Below, piece after piece: positions 29,379 through 38,962 of a stretch of 54,687 bases of DNA. This stretch comes from Allomyces macrogynus ATCC 38327 (taxonomy: Eukaryota > Blastocladiomycota > Blastocladiomycetes > Blastocladiales > Blastocladiaceae). Where the stretch lies: positions 8,700-63,386 of the forward strand of contig GG745333.1 in assembly GCA_000151295.1 (NCBI GenBank). Direction: 5' to 3'. Position 1 is the stretch's first letter. Each line of letters starts with the position of its first letter. A model generated the notes under the pieces. That model saw nothing but the letters and a program-made list of their open reading frames with translations. It ran no database searches and was not told where the DNA came from. The translations under genes were made by a program, and so were the position numbers.

Positions 29379-30248
29379 ATGGTGGTCGTCGAGCTCGCCG
29401 CGGCCGCGCTCGCGCGCACGACCCTTGCACACATCACCGATCTCCTGACGGCGCTCGTTGCGCTGCAAGCCGCGCTCGAAACGACCAAGGATAACCAGCA
29501 GTTGCTCGACGTGCTCGTGCGCCGCAGCAAGAACTTGCACGACACTCTGGCCAAGGCCGCGAGCCTGTCGGGTGGGGTCCTTCCGCAGTACCTGCAGGGA
29601 CCCGCGCAACTGCTCCTCGACACGTTGCAGCACATTCGCGACATGACGGCCAAGATGGCGGGCGCGTCCAAGCTCAAGAAGCTCTTGTCCGCGGACGACT
29701 TTCACGACGAGCTCGTCGAGGCTGGGAACACACTCACGGGCGTCGCGGGCGACTTGCAGTTGGCGGTTCAAGTGCACGGGCTCGCGATCAAGGGCGCGAG
29801 TGGGCCCGCCGTCCCGCTCGCGTTGAAGCCGGCCATGGCAGTGCCCGTTCTCCCACCGCTCCAGCAGCAACAGCAGCAGCAGCAGCGACCCACGGCCACG
29901 CCCGCACCAGGTTCTCGCCCGCCGCAACCGCAACGTCCAACTCCGTCGCCGCAGCCGCCGCGTCCCGCGACGACCACGCAGCAGAAGCCGGAGCAGCACC
30001 GCCCGCCGACAGTCCTGCAAGAACAGCTCGCGGTGCCGCAGCGGCCGACGCGACCTGCGGCGCCCACACGCCCTGTCCAGCGACCGACGACGCTGCAGGT
30101 TCCGCGCACGAGTGCCGTCGCGGTCGCCGCACCGACCTCTCCCACGTTGCCTACGTCGCCGACGAATGGAAATGGGCCATTGCCCGGCGCGTGGCCCGCG
30201 GCGGCGACGGGGACCGCGGTGCTGGCACGACCGGCGGGTAGCCGGTGA
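29379..30248 (+). CDS. MLKL-NTD/HeLo-like helical-bundle protein with Q- and P-rich tail
   Basis: 289 residues from ATG 29379 (aaccATGg context), no intron. Residues 1-140 form an all-helical region: VELAAAALARTTLAHITDLL, NQQLLDVLVRRSKNLHDTLA, LLDTLQHIRDMTAKMAGASK, then LLSADDFHDELVEAGNTLTG. Spacing of hydrophobics and the R..L...L / S...LL...D pattern resembles the four-helix N-terminal domain of MLKL and fungal HeLo/HeLo-like domains, used in membrane targeting or as adaptors of kinases. The tail from about residue 160 has eight Gln in a row and long Pro/Thr/Arg-rich disorder, without a kinase or NLR part. The domain call rests on pattern, not on a search. Function in this organism is unknown. 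Confidence 0.68.
   Translation: MVVVELAAAALARTTLAHITDLLTALVALQAALETTKDNQQLLDVLVRRSKNLHDTLAKAASLSGGVLPQYLQGPAQLLLDTLQHIRDMTAKMAGASKLKKLLSADDFHDELVEAGNTLTGVAGDLQLAVQVHGLAIKGASGPAVPLALKPAMAVPVLPPLQQQQQQQQRPTATPAPGSRPPQPQRPTPSPQPPRPATTTQQKPEQHRPPTVLQEQLAVPQRPTRPAAPTRPVQRPTTLQVPRTSAVAVAAPTSPTLPTSPTNGNGPLPGAWPAAATGTAVLARPAGSR
29862..29886 (+). repeat. CAG/CAA repeat coding for polyglutamine
   Basis: Eight consecutive glutamine codons, mostly CAG with one CAA, in the linker after the helical bundle. Confidence 0.85.
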
Positions 30249-31152
30249 CGCCAGGCGGGCGGGACCGTGCCAGCGCGGCCCGCCCAAGACGGTCGTCAGC
30301 AGAAGGTGGAGAAGGGAGGCGACACGAAGAAGAGCAATAAGAAGAGAAAGGACGTGGACCGGCGCGCGCGGTCGCCGATGCCGGGTGGAGCAGGTGGAGC
30401 GTGATTGTTCGTGATCTTGATGGTTAGGCCCCAGCACGGCGGCTCGGTATATGCGCGCGCAGTGACCGGCTCGACCACCTCAGCTGGCTGGTGTCGTCCT
30501 CCCGCTGCTGTCGCCGTCGAGGTCACGTCGTGTTGCTTTGGCAGCTGGTTGTTGGTGCACTTGGGCTCGCTGCCGACGATATCTCATTTCTGTTCGCTGG
30601 AAATATATTTAATTTGTCGTTTGCTTCTGATTCCCCCCTCATTTTGAGCACATCAGGAGCGTCAATCGGCACGCCATTGGTGCCGTCATGTTGCACGCAA
30701 CAAGGCCAACCACAGCCATCAAATCAAGAGGCGCCAACGTGGCGCTCTGTTCACTCATTTTTGGCTTGCGTTTTCCTCTTCCTTCTTCTAATTGTGCACC
30801 CAGGCACATCCGACTCGCCTGCGCCCCCACAAACGTTCAACGTTGCGCACCACCGGGCGGAGGTGCCTGCCTTCCATTCTCGGAATCCACCCGCCGGGGC
30901 CCGGGCTGTGCAAACCAAAATCGCGAGTCGCGGAGCAGAGCGAGCGCGAGCGGAACGCGTCGCGACGCGTTCGGCCAAGGCCTGAGCACCGGCTCGCAAA
31001 AGGCCTGGCTTGGTCGGGCGGGCTGCCGACTTCGATGCGCGCCCCCACCAACCGACACGTTTCGCCATCGATGTGCGGGCAAATCCCCCGCCACTCACGC
31101 GCTCACTCGGTCGCTCGCTCGCTGGCGCGTGTGCGCACCCGTCTGGCGCGAG
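30249..31152. other. Intergenic region before the C2 gene pair
   Basis: No gene is supported. An AT-rich patch with ATATATTTAATTTG lies near 30600. The last 150 bases are GC-rich with GCTCGCTCGCTGG repeats leading to the TATA box at 31153. Confidence 0.4.
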
Positions 31153-31158
31153 TATAAA
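31153..31158 (+). promoter_or_regulatory. TATA box of the Q-rich C2 gene
   Basis: GCGAGTATAAAGCGCG stands alone in GC-rich DNA, 93 bases before the ATG at 31246. The same GAGTATAAA core occurs before the neighbouring C2 gene. Confidence 0.65.
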
Positions 31159-31245
31159 GCGCGCTATCGCCCGCGACCCAATCTCATCTCTTCACCGACA
31201 CTTGCTGCCGTTCTCCCCCCAACCCACCCGACCAAGCTCATCACC

Positions 31246-32222
31246 ATGTCGTACGAAGAGGGTCTCCGCCGCCACCAGCAGCAGCTCGAGGCGCACCAGA
31301 AGGCCGAGCAGGACCTGATTCGTCTGCAGCAGCAGCACGCGGCCATGACCGCGGGCGCGGCGTACGGCGGCAACCAGCAGCAGCAGCAGCACCAGCAGCA
31401 GAACCAGGGCCAGTACCAGCAGAACCAGGGCCAGTACCAGCAGCAGAACCAGGGCCAGTACCAGCAGCAGAACCAGCAGCAGTCGTCGTCCTACAACCAG
31501 TCGCAGTCGCAGTCGCAGTCGTCGAGCTACTCGCAGTCGCAGTCGTCGAGCTACTCGCAGTCGCAGTCGTCCAACTACCAGCAGACCAACAACTACCAGC
31601 AGACCAACAACTACAACCAGCAGGGCGGTCAGCAGCAGGGCGGTTACCAGCCGATTGGTCAGCAGCAGGGCGGCTACCAGCCCGTCGGCCAGCAGCAAAA
31701 CCAGCAGCAGGGGCAGTGCCACCAGCAGCAGCAGGGCGGCCGCCAGGTCCGCGCCGTTACGGTCCAGATTGGTACGCTTCATTTTCTCGCCTTCTCGCTT
31801 TCTCGCGCGCACGGACGAGCCACGCGAGCCGGGCGACCCCATCCACTGACCCCCGCTTTTCCACACCTTCTCCAACAGGCGAGGCCCGCAACCTCCACGA
31901 CGTGGAGTCGCTTGGCCGTCAAGATCCATACGTGGTCCTGACCGCTGGTTCGTCGAAGGTCAAGTCGCAGGTCCACAAGGACGAAGGCAAGAACCTCAAC
32001 TTCAACGAGACGCTCGAGCTCGACCTGCAGGGCCAGTCGGAGATTCTGATTGAGATTTTCGACCACGAGAACATCAAGTCGGACGAGCTCATTGGCCAGG
32101 CCACGATCAATGTCTCGTCGGTCCTGCAGGGCAACACGTTCGACCAGTGGGTTGAGCTCCGCACCAAGCACATTGGCCGTGGCGCCGGTGAGGTCCACAT
32201 CCGCGTCTCGCCCCGCTACTGA
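31246..32222 (+). CDS. C2-domain protein with prion-like Q/S/Y/N-rich N terminus
   Basis: Exons 31246-31771 and 31879-32222 (donor GTACGC, acceptor CAACAG), 289 residues. The N-terminal helix (MSYEEGLRRHQQQLEAHQKA) is followed by about 130 residues almost only of Gln, Ser, Tyr, Asn and Gly, with repeats such as QNQGQYQQ, SQSQSSSY and QQGGYQP, a prion-like composition. The C-terminal 125 residues form a single C2 domain: ARNLHDVESLGRQDPYVVLT, SQVHKDEGKNLNFNETLELD, EILIEIFDHENIKSDELIGQ. Asp residues at the calcium loops (RQDPY, DHE) are present. C2 domains bind phospholipid, often with calcium. It probably targets a phase-separating tail to membranes; that role is inference. A close paralog follows. 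Confidence 0.9.
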
Positions 32223-33539
32223 GCAAGTGCGTTGTGTACGGTCGGTGGTTGTAGTCGTGTAGACGGTTGCGTCGTCGCCGTGGTTTGCGGTGGACGCGTG
32301 CCGGCGGAGATTGATGGAGAGCAAGATTGCATGTAATCAGTCCCAAAATATGTACATTGATGCCCTGTGCAGTTTAGCTTGTTGCTTTTCGCGCTTTGTG
32401 GCGGGCCGGGTTCGTCTTTTTTTGCGAGTCGCGCTCATCTATTCGCGAGTTATGCTCTTTTTCTTGCGGGTCGCGCTGGTCTTACTCGAGTCGCACTTAC
32501 TCGAGTCGCACGTACTCTTCTTGTGGAGGGTCGCGCTTGTCTTCTCACGACTAGCGCTCGTCAATCACGAGCCGCACTGGCTTTGTCACAGGTGGCAGGT
32601 CACGTCGCGGCGCGTCTCGCATTCAATCTCCACATCCATCAGCGTCCCTCCCGTGCTGGTTCGCATCTTGGAGGCGCCAAAAGCAAGCACCCCTGCCAGA
32701 AGCAGGCCCACCAAGATTTCTGCGCGCCGATTCCGATTCACAGGAACTGAACGCGTCGAGGACGACCAGCTCGCCGCCAACGCTTGGGGGTGGTGGTGGA
32801 TGCCGGCCTACCAGATTTTTTAGCGTCGCTCCGCAGGGACTGAACGTACGTGGTGAGGACGATCAGCTCGCTGCTAGCGCTTGCGATTGTCGAGTGGTGG
32901 TTGAGCGTGCGCAACGCCCTGTCGAGGATAACGTGTTCATACTCGCAGTCGTGATTGAGCGCGGCTGAGCGAAATCCAAATGCCATCAACAACGAGCGAG
33001 ACGCGACCTGGGGCACCGGGCACGCATTCGATGGCGCGTCGTCGTCGGGGCGCGTCATAGGAACGCGTCCTGTCGGCCCGCAAACCTACGATTGCAGTAA
33101 CGATCTAGCAGACTCGACATCATTCAGCGCCGTCCAACCCAGGTCACCATGCCAAGCACCCGGCGGCCCGTGTGTGCGGCCAGCATTTCCCTCCCGTCGG
33201 CCGACCGTGTGCACGGAGCGCGCGCGCCAGGTCGTCGCGGAAGTCGAGGCGGGTGCTGGGTGCAGCAAGCAGGAAGGGGCCGGAACAAGGCGCGCCAAGA
33301 CACGGACGCAGGTCGTTGAACCGCGTGTGGGCCGAGGTCTGACTAGGTGCAGGTGCGGTGGCGCGAAGCGTGGCTGCACGACGCGTCCCGCCATTCATGT
33401 TCCACGTTGCACCGTTTGGTCGTGGTCGATGGCGTGCACACGCGCGAACCGTGTCGAGCTGAGCGTGCGGTGGAGCGGATCGCGCCCTCGTGTCGCGCGC
33501 GCGCGCGACCAACGGGCACGACGCGTCGCGCGGCACGAG
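32223..33539. other. Intergenic region between the C2 paralogs, with degenerate repeats
   Basis: About 1.3 kb without a supportable gene. 32423-32580 holds roughly eight degenerate copies of a unit around GAGTCGCGCT. Further on, two related segments (32740-32787 and 32837-32885) share AGGACGA(C/T)CAGCTCGC and flanking bases. Open frames on both strands here have no motifs. Confidence 0.5.
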
Positions 33540-33546
33540 TATAAAA
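33540..33546 (+). promoter_or_regulatory. TATA box of the second C2 gene
   Basis: GAGTATAAAACGCG lies 100 bases before the ATG at 33640, with the same core and spacing as in the upstream paralog and a similar C-rich leader. Confidence 0.65.
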
Positions 33547-33639
33547 CGCGACCGCGGCCCCGCACCGGCCCACGCTCTCCAGCACCAATTCTCGAGTCGC
33601 TCCTTCCCCCTCCAACCACCAACCAACCAATTCACCATC

Positions 33640-34242
33640 ATGTCGGTCCGCGGCGTTCAGGTCCACCTTGGTATCTATCGAATCGACTCGCGGCTTCCCC
33701 CCCGCCCGCGCGTCTCCCATGCCAATGAAACACGACCAAGTGCCGACCGACTCTGCGACCGCCCCAGCTGACCCTCTCACGCCGTCTACCGTGATGAACT
33801 CTAGGTCGTGCTGAGAACCTCCGTGACGTCGAGTCGCTCGGCCGCATGGACCCGGTCGTTTTTGTCTCGGCGGGCAAGAACGCCAAGGCCAAGTCGCAGG
33901 TGCACAAGGACGAGGGCGCGAACCTCGACTTCAACGAGACGCTGGTGCTCGACGTGCAGGGCGAGAACGAGCTCTTGCTCGAAGTCTACGATGACGAGCA
34001 CATCAAGGACGACGAGCTGATTGGCCGGGCCAAGATCAACCTCGACGCCGTGCTGGCCGGCCAGACGTTCAACGAGGTCGTGCAGCTGCACACCAAGCAC
34101 ATCCACCGCCGCGCTGGCCAGATCCACGTCAAGATCACGCCCATCTTCGTACGTTATTCTTCTCTCGTTGGCGGTCATGGAGACGCGTCGCTTTCGTGGT
34201 CCACGGGCTGACAGTGCTTGCTTGCCTCGCATATTACAGTAA
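33640..34242 (+). CDS. Small single C2-domain protein
   Basis: Exons 33640-33670, 33805-34148 and 34240-34242 give 125 residues; the last exon contributes only the TAA stop. Donors are GTATCT and GTACGT. The protein is essentially one C2 domain: MSVRGVQVHLG, AENLRDVESLGRMDPVVFVS, SQVHKDEGANLDFNETLVLD, ELLLEVYDDEHIKDDELIGR, HTKHIHRRAGQIHVKITPIF. It aligns closely by eye with the C2 part of the upstream gene and lacks the Q-rich N terminus, so the two are tandem duplicates. The first calcium-loop Asp is kept (RMDPV) and acidic residues YDDE are present. Likely a soluble lipid-binding adaptor. If the last intron is retained, 20 extra residues follow. Confidence 0.9.
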
Positions 34243-35228
34243 GCGACGCGACGCGACGCGACGCGGCGCGACTTGACCCCGGTCGTCGTTGGCCCAATTT
34301 ATGGTGGCCAGAGCGGCGCGCTGGAGTACGTTGCCGTGCTGGAGCGCCAGTGTATAGTCCGAACTTAAATGTATAATTTGTCGATCTGTCGGTTTCTGTC
34401 GTCACTGGAGAGCCATTTTCATTTCGATCATGAGCTGTCGCGACATATTGTTTGCTGTCCGACACGAGCCACGCTGATATCAACATACCTCACGCCCTCG
34501 CACTCCGACCGACCAGGCACGACTGGCCGCAATTGACAGCAGCAACGGCCAACAACAAGAAGCGACCCCGTCGCGCGGCGATTGCTGATCAAAAAACTCC
34601 CAACATGCTCAACATCCAGTTCCGACCAGAAGTTACCCAAACACTTAGATCGACGGCCAAGTGAGCGAGATCAGGGCAGATCGTGCGCGAGCACACTCTG
34701 CGAGCCAGCAGGTTTCGATGGTGTTTCTGCCCCGCGAGTCGCCGATTGGCACAAGCGCGCGCTGTCAAAGATGCTGCCTGGAGACGCGATGGCCCACGGT
34801 TCCCACATGCCTTTGACGTTACGCCCGAATCCAAGCGGCTCTTTGCTGCGCGCGTCTCCCAGCCGAGAGCCCGTTGACTGGTCGCGGCTCGCCATCTTTG
34901 CCATCCGGTGTGCCGTCAGCGAGGTCGGTTGCGCGCTTGTTGGTGAGGAAGCGAGACGGATTCGTCGACGTTTTGGGACTGGGGCACGCTCGCTCGCTCT
35001 CGTCGATTACTTCCCTGCTCTTGCCGGAGGACCATCCTCGCTCTCCCGCCGACGCTCGTACGATACAAATCCTGCCTGATTTCCGCGCTTTTCCGTACCT
35101 GGAGCGAGCCCCCCTTGCGGACTCGCCGATTCGCGCCAGCCAGCAAACAGCCGCGTCGCTGGCCCCATCCTTGCTTTGGGCTACGCGCTTGGTCGCTGCA
35201 ACCAATTGCCCGCTCCTCGACCAGCACC
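34243..35228. other. Intergenic region upstream of the GPCR gene
   Basis: It starts with short GCGAC tandem units (34243-34272), includes an AT-rich patch near 34360-34400, and has no supportable gene. Open frames at 34582-35079 and 34874 onward lack motifs before the receptor begins. Confidence 0.4.
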
Positions 35229-38200
35229 ATGCCGATCATGCCAACGCACGCACGAAGGCTGCGGGAGCTGCGACATCCCGCTCCGTCGTCGTCGACGGGC
35301 CACACGCAACAATGCCCCGGTGCCGCGAATCGAGCACGGATCGGCCTCGCTGTGATCCTCTTTCTCGTGTTCACGACCGCGGTCGTGCGCGCCGTGCCGA
35401 CCATGTTCACGATCGGCGTGATTTTGCAGTACACGTACTCGGGTCCGTGCAATTATCGCTCGTTGCCACGCCCGTCGAGATCGACGCGTTGACGACCGAC
35501 GCGATTTCGATTATAGACAACACGCCCTACCCCGACACCGACGATGTCTTTGCCATGACCTCGCTCGCGCTGCCGGCCATGAACGCGCTCGACCCGACCC
35601 TCACGCAATTCCAATTCGTCAAGGGCGACTCTCAGGGCACGCGTGCCGGCGCGATCGCCGCCATGCTCAACATTTCTTCGACCTACCCGAACCCGGTGGC
35701 ATTTATTGGCGAGTGGGATTCGGCCACGACGATCCCGCTTGTGCTTGCCGAGGCCATGGTTCGCTCGTGGCACTGCTCGGGCGTCGCGAGCTCGACGGAT
35801 TTGAGCGATAAGCAAAATTTCGCGCGGTTCTTTCGGACGATTCAAGATGATTCGCAGCAGGGCCCGGCGCTGATCCAGTTTGTCAAGACGATGGGGTGGG
35901 GGAGCGTGAATTTGGTCACGGCGATCGACGCGTACGGGACGTCGAGTACGTGAATTTTGATTCTCGGCCGAGATCCGTTGAAGCTTTTCTCACCGTATCC
36001 CTCGCTCGTAGTCGCGGCCAGCACGATTGCCGCCGCACCCGACGCCGGCATCACCATCTCGACGCAATCCGTCGTCTCGCCCGTGGCCACCGACTTCACG
36101 TTTGTGATTGCGACGCTGCGCAAGTCGCTTTCGAACATTATCATCTTCGCCATGCCCACAACCGTCGCGCGCGAAATGCTGCGTCAGGCGCGCGACGCCG
36201 GGCTCGTTGCGCCCGAGTACGTCTGGATCAGCACCGACATCTTCTCCGATTACCTGTCGACGTCGGCGGCGTTGCCGACGGTCGCCGAGGATATCGTGAA
36301 TGCGGATGGCGCGTTTTACGTGTACGTTTTTTCCCACGCACTCGTGCGCGCCGAAAGGAGTCTATCTGACGCGCGCTTCTGGATAGCTACCCACGCGCCG
36401 CGACCGAGACCGCCGCCTACGCGGTGCTCTTGGCCGCATGGGCCCGCGTCTCGTCGCGCGCCGTGCTCAACGTGCCCTACGGAACGCTCTGCTACGACTG
36501 TGCCGTCGCACTCTCGCGCGGGATCGTGCGCACCGTGCAGCGCCGCGGAGTCGCGGCCCTGACGAGCGCCGCAGGTAATCTGACGCTGACCGAGTTCATG
36601 CCGCCGGCCTACGAGGGGGTGTCTGGGACGGTGCAGTTTACGAGCACGGGTGATCGTGTCGGGTACGTCACCGCAGTGATTCACACATGCCAGTGCAAGG
36701 TCCTGACGGCGCCGGTGTGTGTATTGTAGCGATTTCTCCGTCTGGAACACGGTCAACGGCAACCTACACCTCGCCTACGACCTGTTCGCCAATGGCACGC
36801 GCGCGCAGCGCACTACGCCCACCTTCGCCGGCGGGTCCACGGTGGTTCCACCCGACACGCCGCCGAAAGCCAAGCTCTACCCGACGTGGTCCGACCCGGT
36901 CGTAATTGTGCTCGCGGTTCTTCGTGCGCTGATGCTCGGCGTCTGTGCGGCCGGAATCGCCGTGCTGTCCAGGAACCGGCACGTGCCGCTCGTGAAAAAC
37001 ATGTCCTACCCCTTCCTGGTGACCATTTCGGTTGGGGTCATGGTGGTCCTGGTCGCTGAGTTTATGGTCGTCGGCGAGCCCGCACAGGAAATGTGCCATG
37101 CGCCCGTATGGGTATTGACGGTCGGGTACCAGCTGGTCGTGGGGTCGGCGGGCGTGCGCACGTATCGGGTACGCGCATTCTCCATCCTCTTTGTTCATTG
37201 GCCTTCGACTGACACTTGCAAACCGATGCCAGATTTTCAAAATCTTTTCGAACACGACCATGGCCCGCATGAAGCGGTACAGCAACGCCAAACTGCTGCG
37301 CGCCGTGGCCGCGCTGATCGCCGTCCAGTCGGCGCTCTACGCGGTGCGTGCGACCGTGTTTGTGAGTACGCCCGAGCTGGTCACGTCCAAGTCGACCGTC
37401 TCGTACCAGTGCGTGCCGCGCGATGCGGTCGGGGACCGCGTGATTGTGGGCGTGTCGTTGGCGTTGAATGTTGCGTTGCTGGCGGGCGTGATTGTGCTCG
37501 GGTACAAGGTACGCGAGGGTCGCGGGAGTCGGCGCGTGAGGGACGTGCAGAAACTGACGACAGGTGAGGATTTGTAGACACGGAATGTGGCCTCGGCATT
37601 CCGCGAAACGCTGTGGATCATGTACACGGGCCAGGCACGTCCATTCTCATCACCCTCCCCATCACCCTTCTCCTCACTCACTCACCCCTCCTCTCCCATC
37701 GCCATAGAACGTAGCCATCGCGGGTATCGTCATCCTAACTTTCACCTTCATCGCCCTGCCCGACTTTGCCCTCGCCGCCTACTACCTGCGCTCCTTCCTC
37801 ACCCTCTACGCATCCATATTCGCCTACATCGCCCTCGTCGGCCGTGTCGCCCTCGCCGCTGTCCACTCCCCGACCGCATCCACGCTCGCCATGGTGCCCA
37901 CCGCCATCTCCGCGACCACTTCCAGCACTTCCGGTACCTCCGGGTCGCACGGCACGACGTCGTCGGCGCACGTGCACGTCGATTGGACCCCGACGGGCCA
38001 GATCGCACGCGCGACCGTCCGTTCCGCACCCGTGAAACAAGTCGCAGGTCTCTCCTGGTGGCATGGGGGGTGGACCGCGACGTGGCGCACGCACGCGGTG
38101 CACATTGTCGTCCCGGCCGCCCCGGGGACGCCGTACCTCGCGCTCGTGCCCACGCTGACCGCGGGAACGGCGGTGCAGGGCACCGCGTTTCCGACGAGTA

Positions 38201-38574
38201 CCGCCACGTTCGACGCGCGCCCCACCGACTTGCCGCTGTGCGTCATCATCACGACCGCACGCGGCGCGTGGGCAGTGCAGTTACCCACCCAACCGGACGC
38301 GGACGCGGTCGCTGGTGCACTCGCGGCGGCCGGGGCGCGGTCTGTCGGCGCCGGTGCCGGTGGGCCCGGGGGATCAAGTGTGGGGCGAGGGGTGCGGGCG
38401 ATGTCAGCGTCGTCCGCGACGGGGAGCGCAATGGCGCCGTTGGCGCGTGCGCGGTCGGCGAGTCATTCGGCCGCGCCGGAGAAGGGTGGGAAGGGAATGA
38501 TAGTGACGGAGCCGGTGGTGCGTGCGACGGCGCGCGTCGCGAGTCCGGTGAGTTTGGGACGTGCGCGGGAGTGA
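35229..38574 (+). CDS. Class C G-protein-coupled receptor with Venus-flytrap domain (GABA-B/mGlu-like)
   Basis: Exons: 35229 to about 35434; about 35480-35945; 36012-36321; 36387-36662; 36730-37168; 37233-37508; 37578-37634; 37708-38574. A signal anchor (IGLAVILFLVFTTAVVRA) precedes FTIGVIL, the first strand of a periplasmic-binding-like ligand domain that continues through NPVAFIGEWDSATTIPLVLA, IQDDSQQGPALIQFVKTMGW and YVWISTDIF. Then come GDFSVWNTVNGN, the class C linker, and seven helices from WSDPVVIVLAVLRALMLGVC through NMSYPFLVTISVGVMVVLVA to FALAAYYLRSFLTLYASIFA. The C-terminal tail of about 230 residues has a strand-rich part with WSW-type pattern and a closing helix that might be PH-like, then disorder. 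Oddities: a frame change between 35435 and 35480 with no good splice sites, and a GC-AG intron at 37635. The ligand is unknown. Membrane receptor signalling through G proteins is expected. Confidence 0.9.
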
Positions 38575-38962
38575 GGAGTGGGGGGTGGAGAGGAGAAGGG
38601 ATCAGAAAGAGGAGAAGACTTGTGTGGGGATGCGAGTGGGGACTGACGGGACGCGTTTATGGATGGATGACGAGTGGAGACCGGGACGATAACATACGTA
38701 CGTAAGAGCGAATGAAAGCAAGACGCAACTGTCGTATATATCATGGAGGGTAAGATGCCCGGCAAGGCGGAGGCTCAATGGCCAATCAAAACTGGGGGTA
38801 GGAGGAGAACGAAGGGCACGACGTGGTGGGGAAGAAGAAGACAAGACGACAACACAAAACACAACAAAACCAATCAACAACAAGCGCGCACGCGCACGCG
38901 CGGGACACAACCAACAACCAGCAACAAAAAAATTAAATACACGGCACTCCTCCATCATCTAC
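38575..38962. other. Convergent 3' region between GPCR and zinc-finger gene
   Basis: Purine-rich, AT-richer stretch of about 390 bases with CACACAAAACACAAC repeats and AAATTAAATACAC; no gene. It should contain the 3' ends of both converging transcripts. Confidence 0.4.

Noticed and set aside
30688..31245. Upstream extension of the Q-rich C2 frame
   Set aside because: It crosses the TATA box and promoter; the ATG at 31246 has good context and begins a proper helix.
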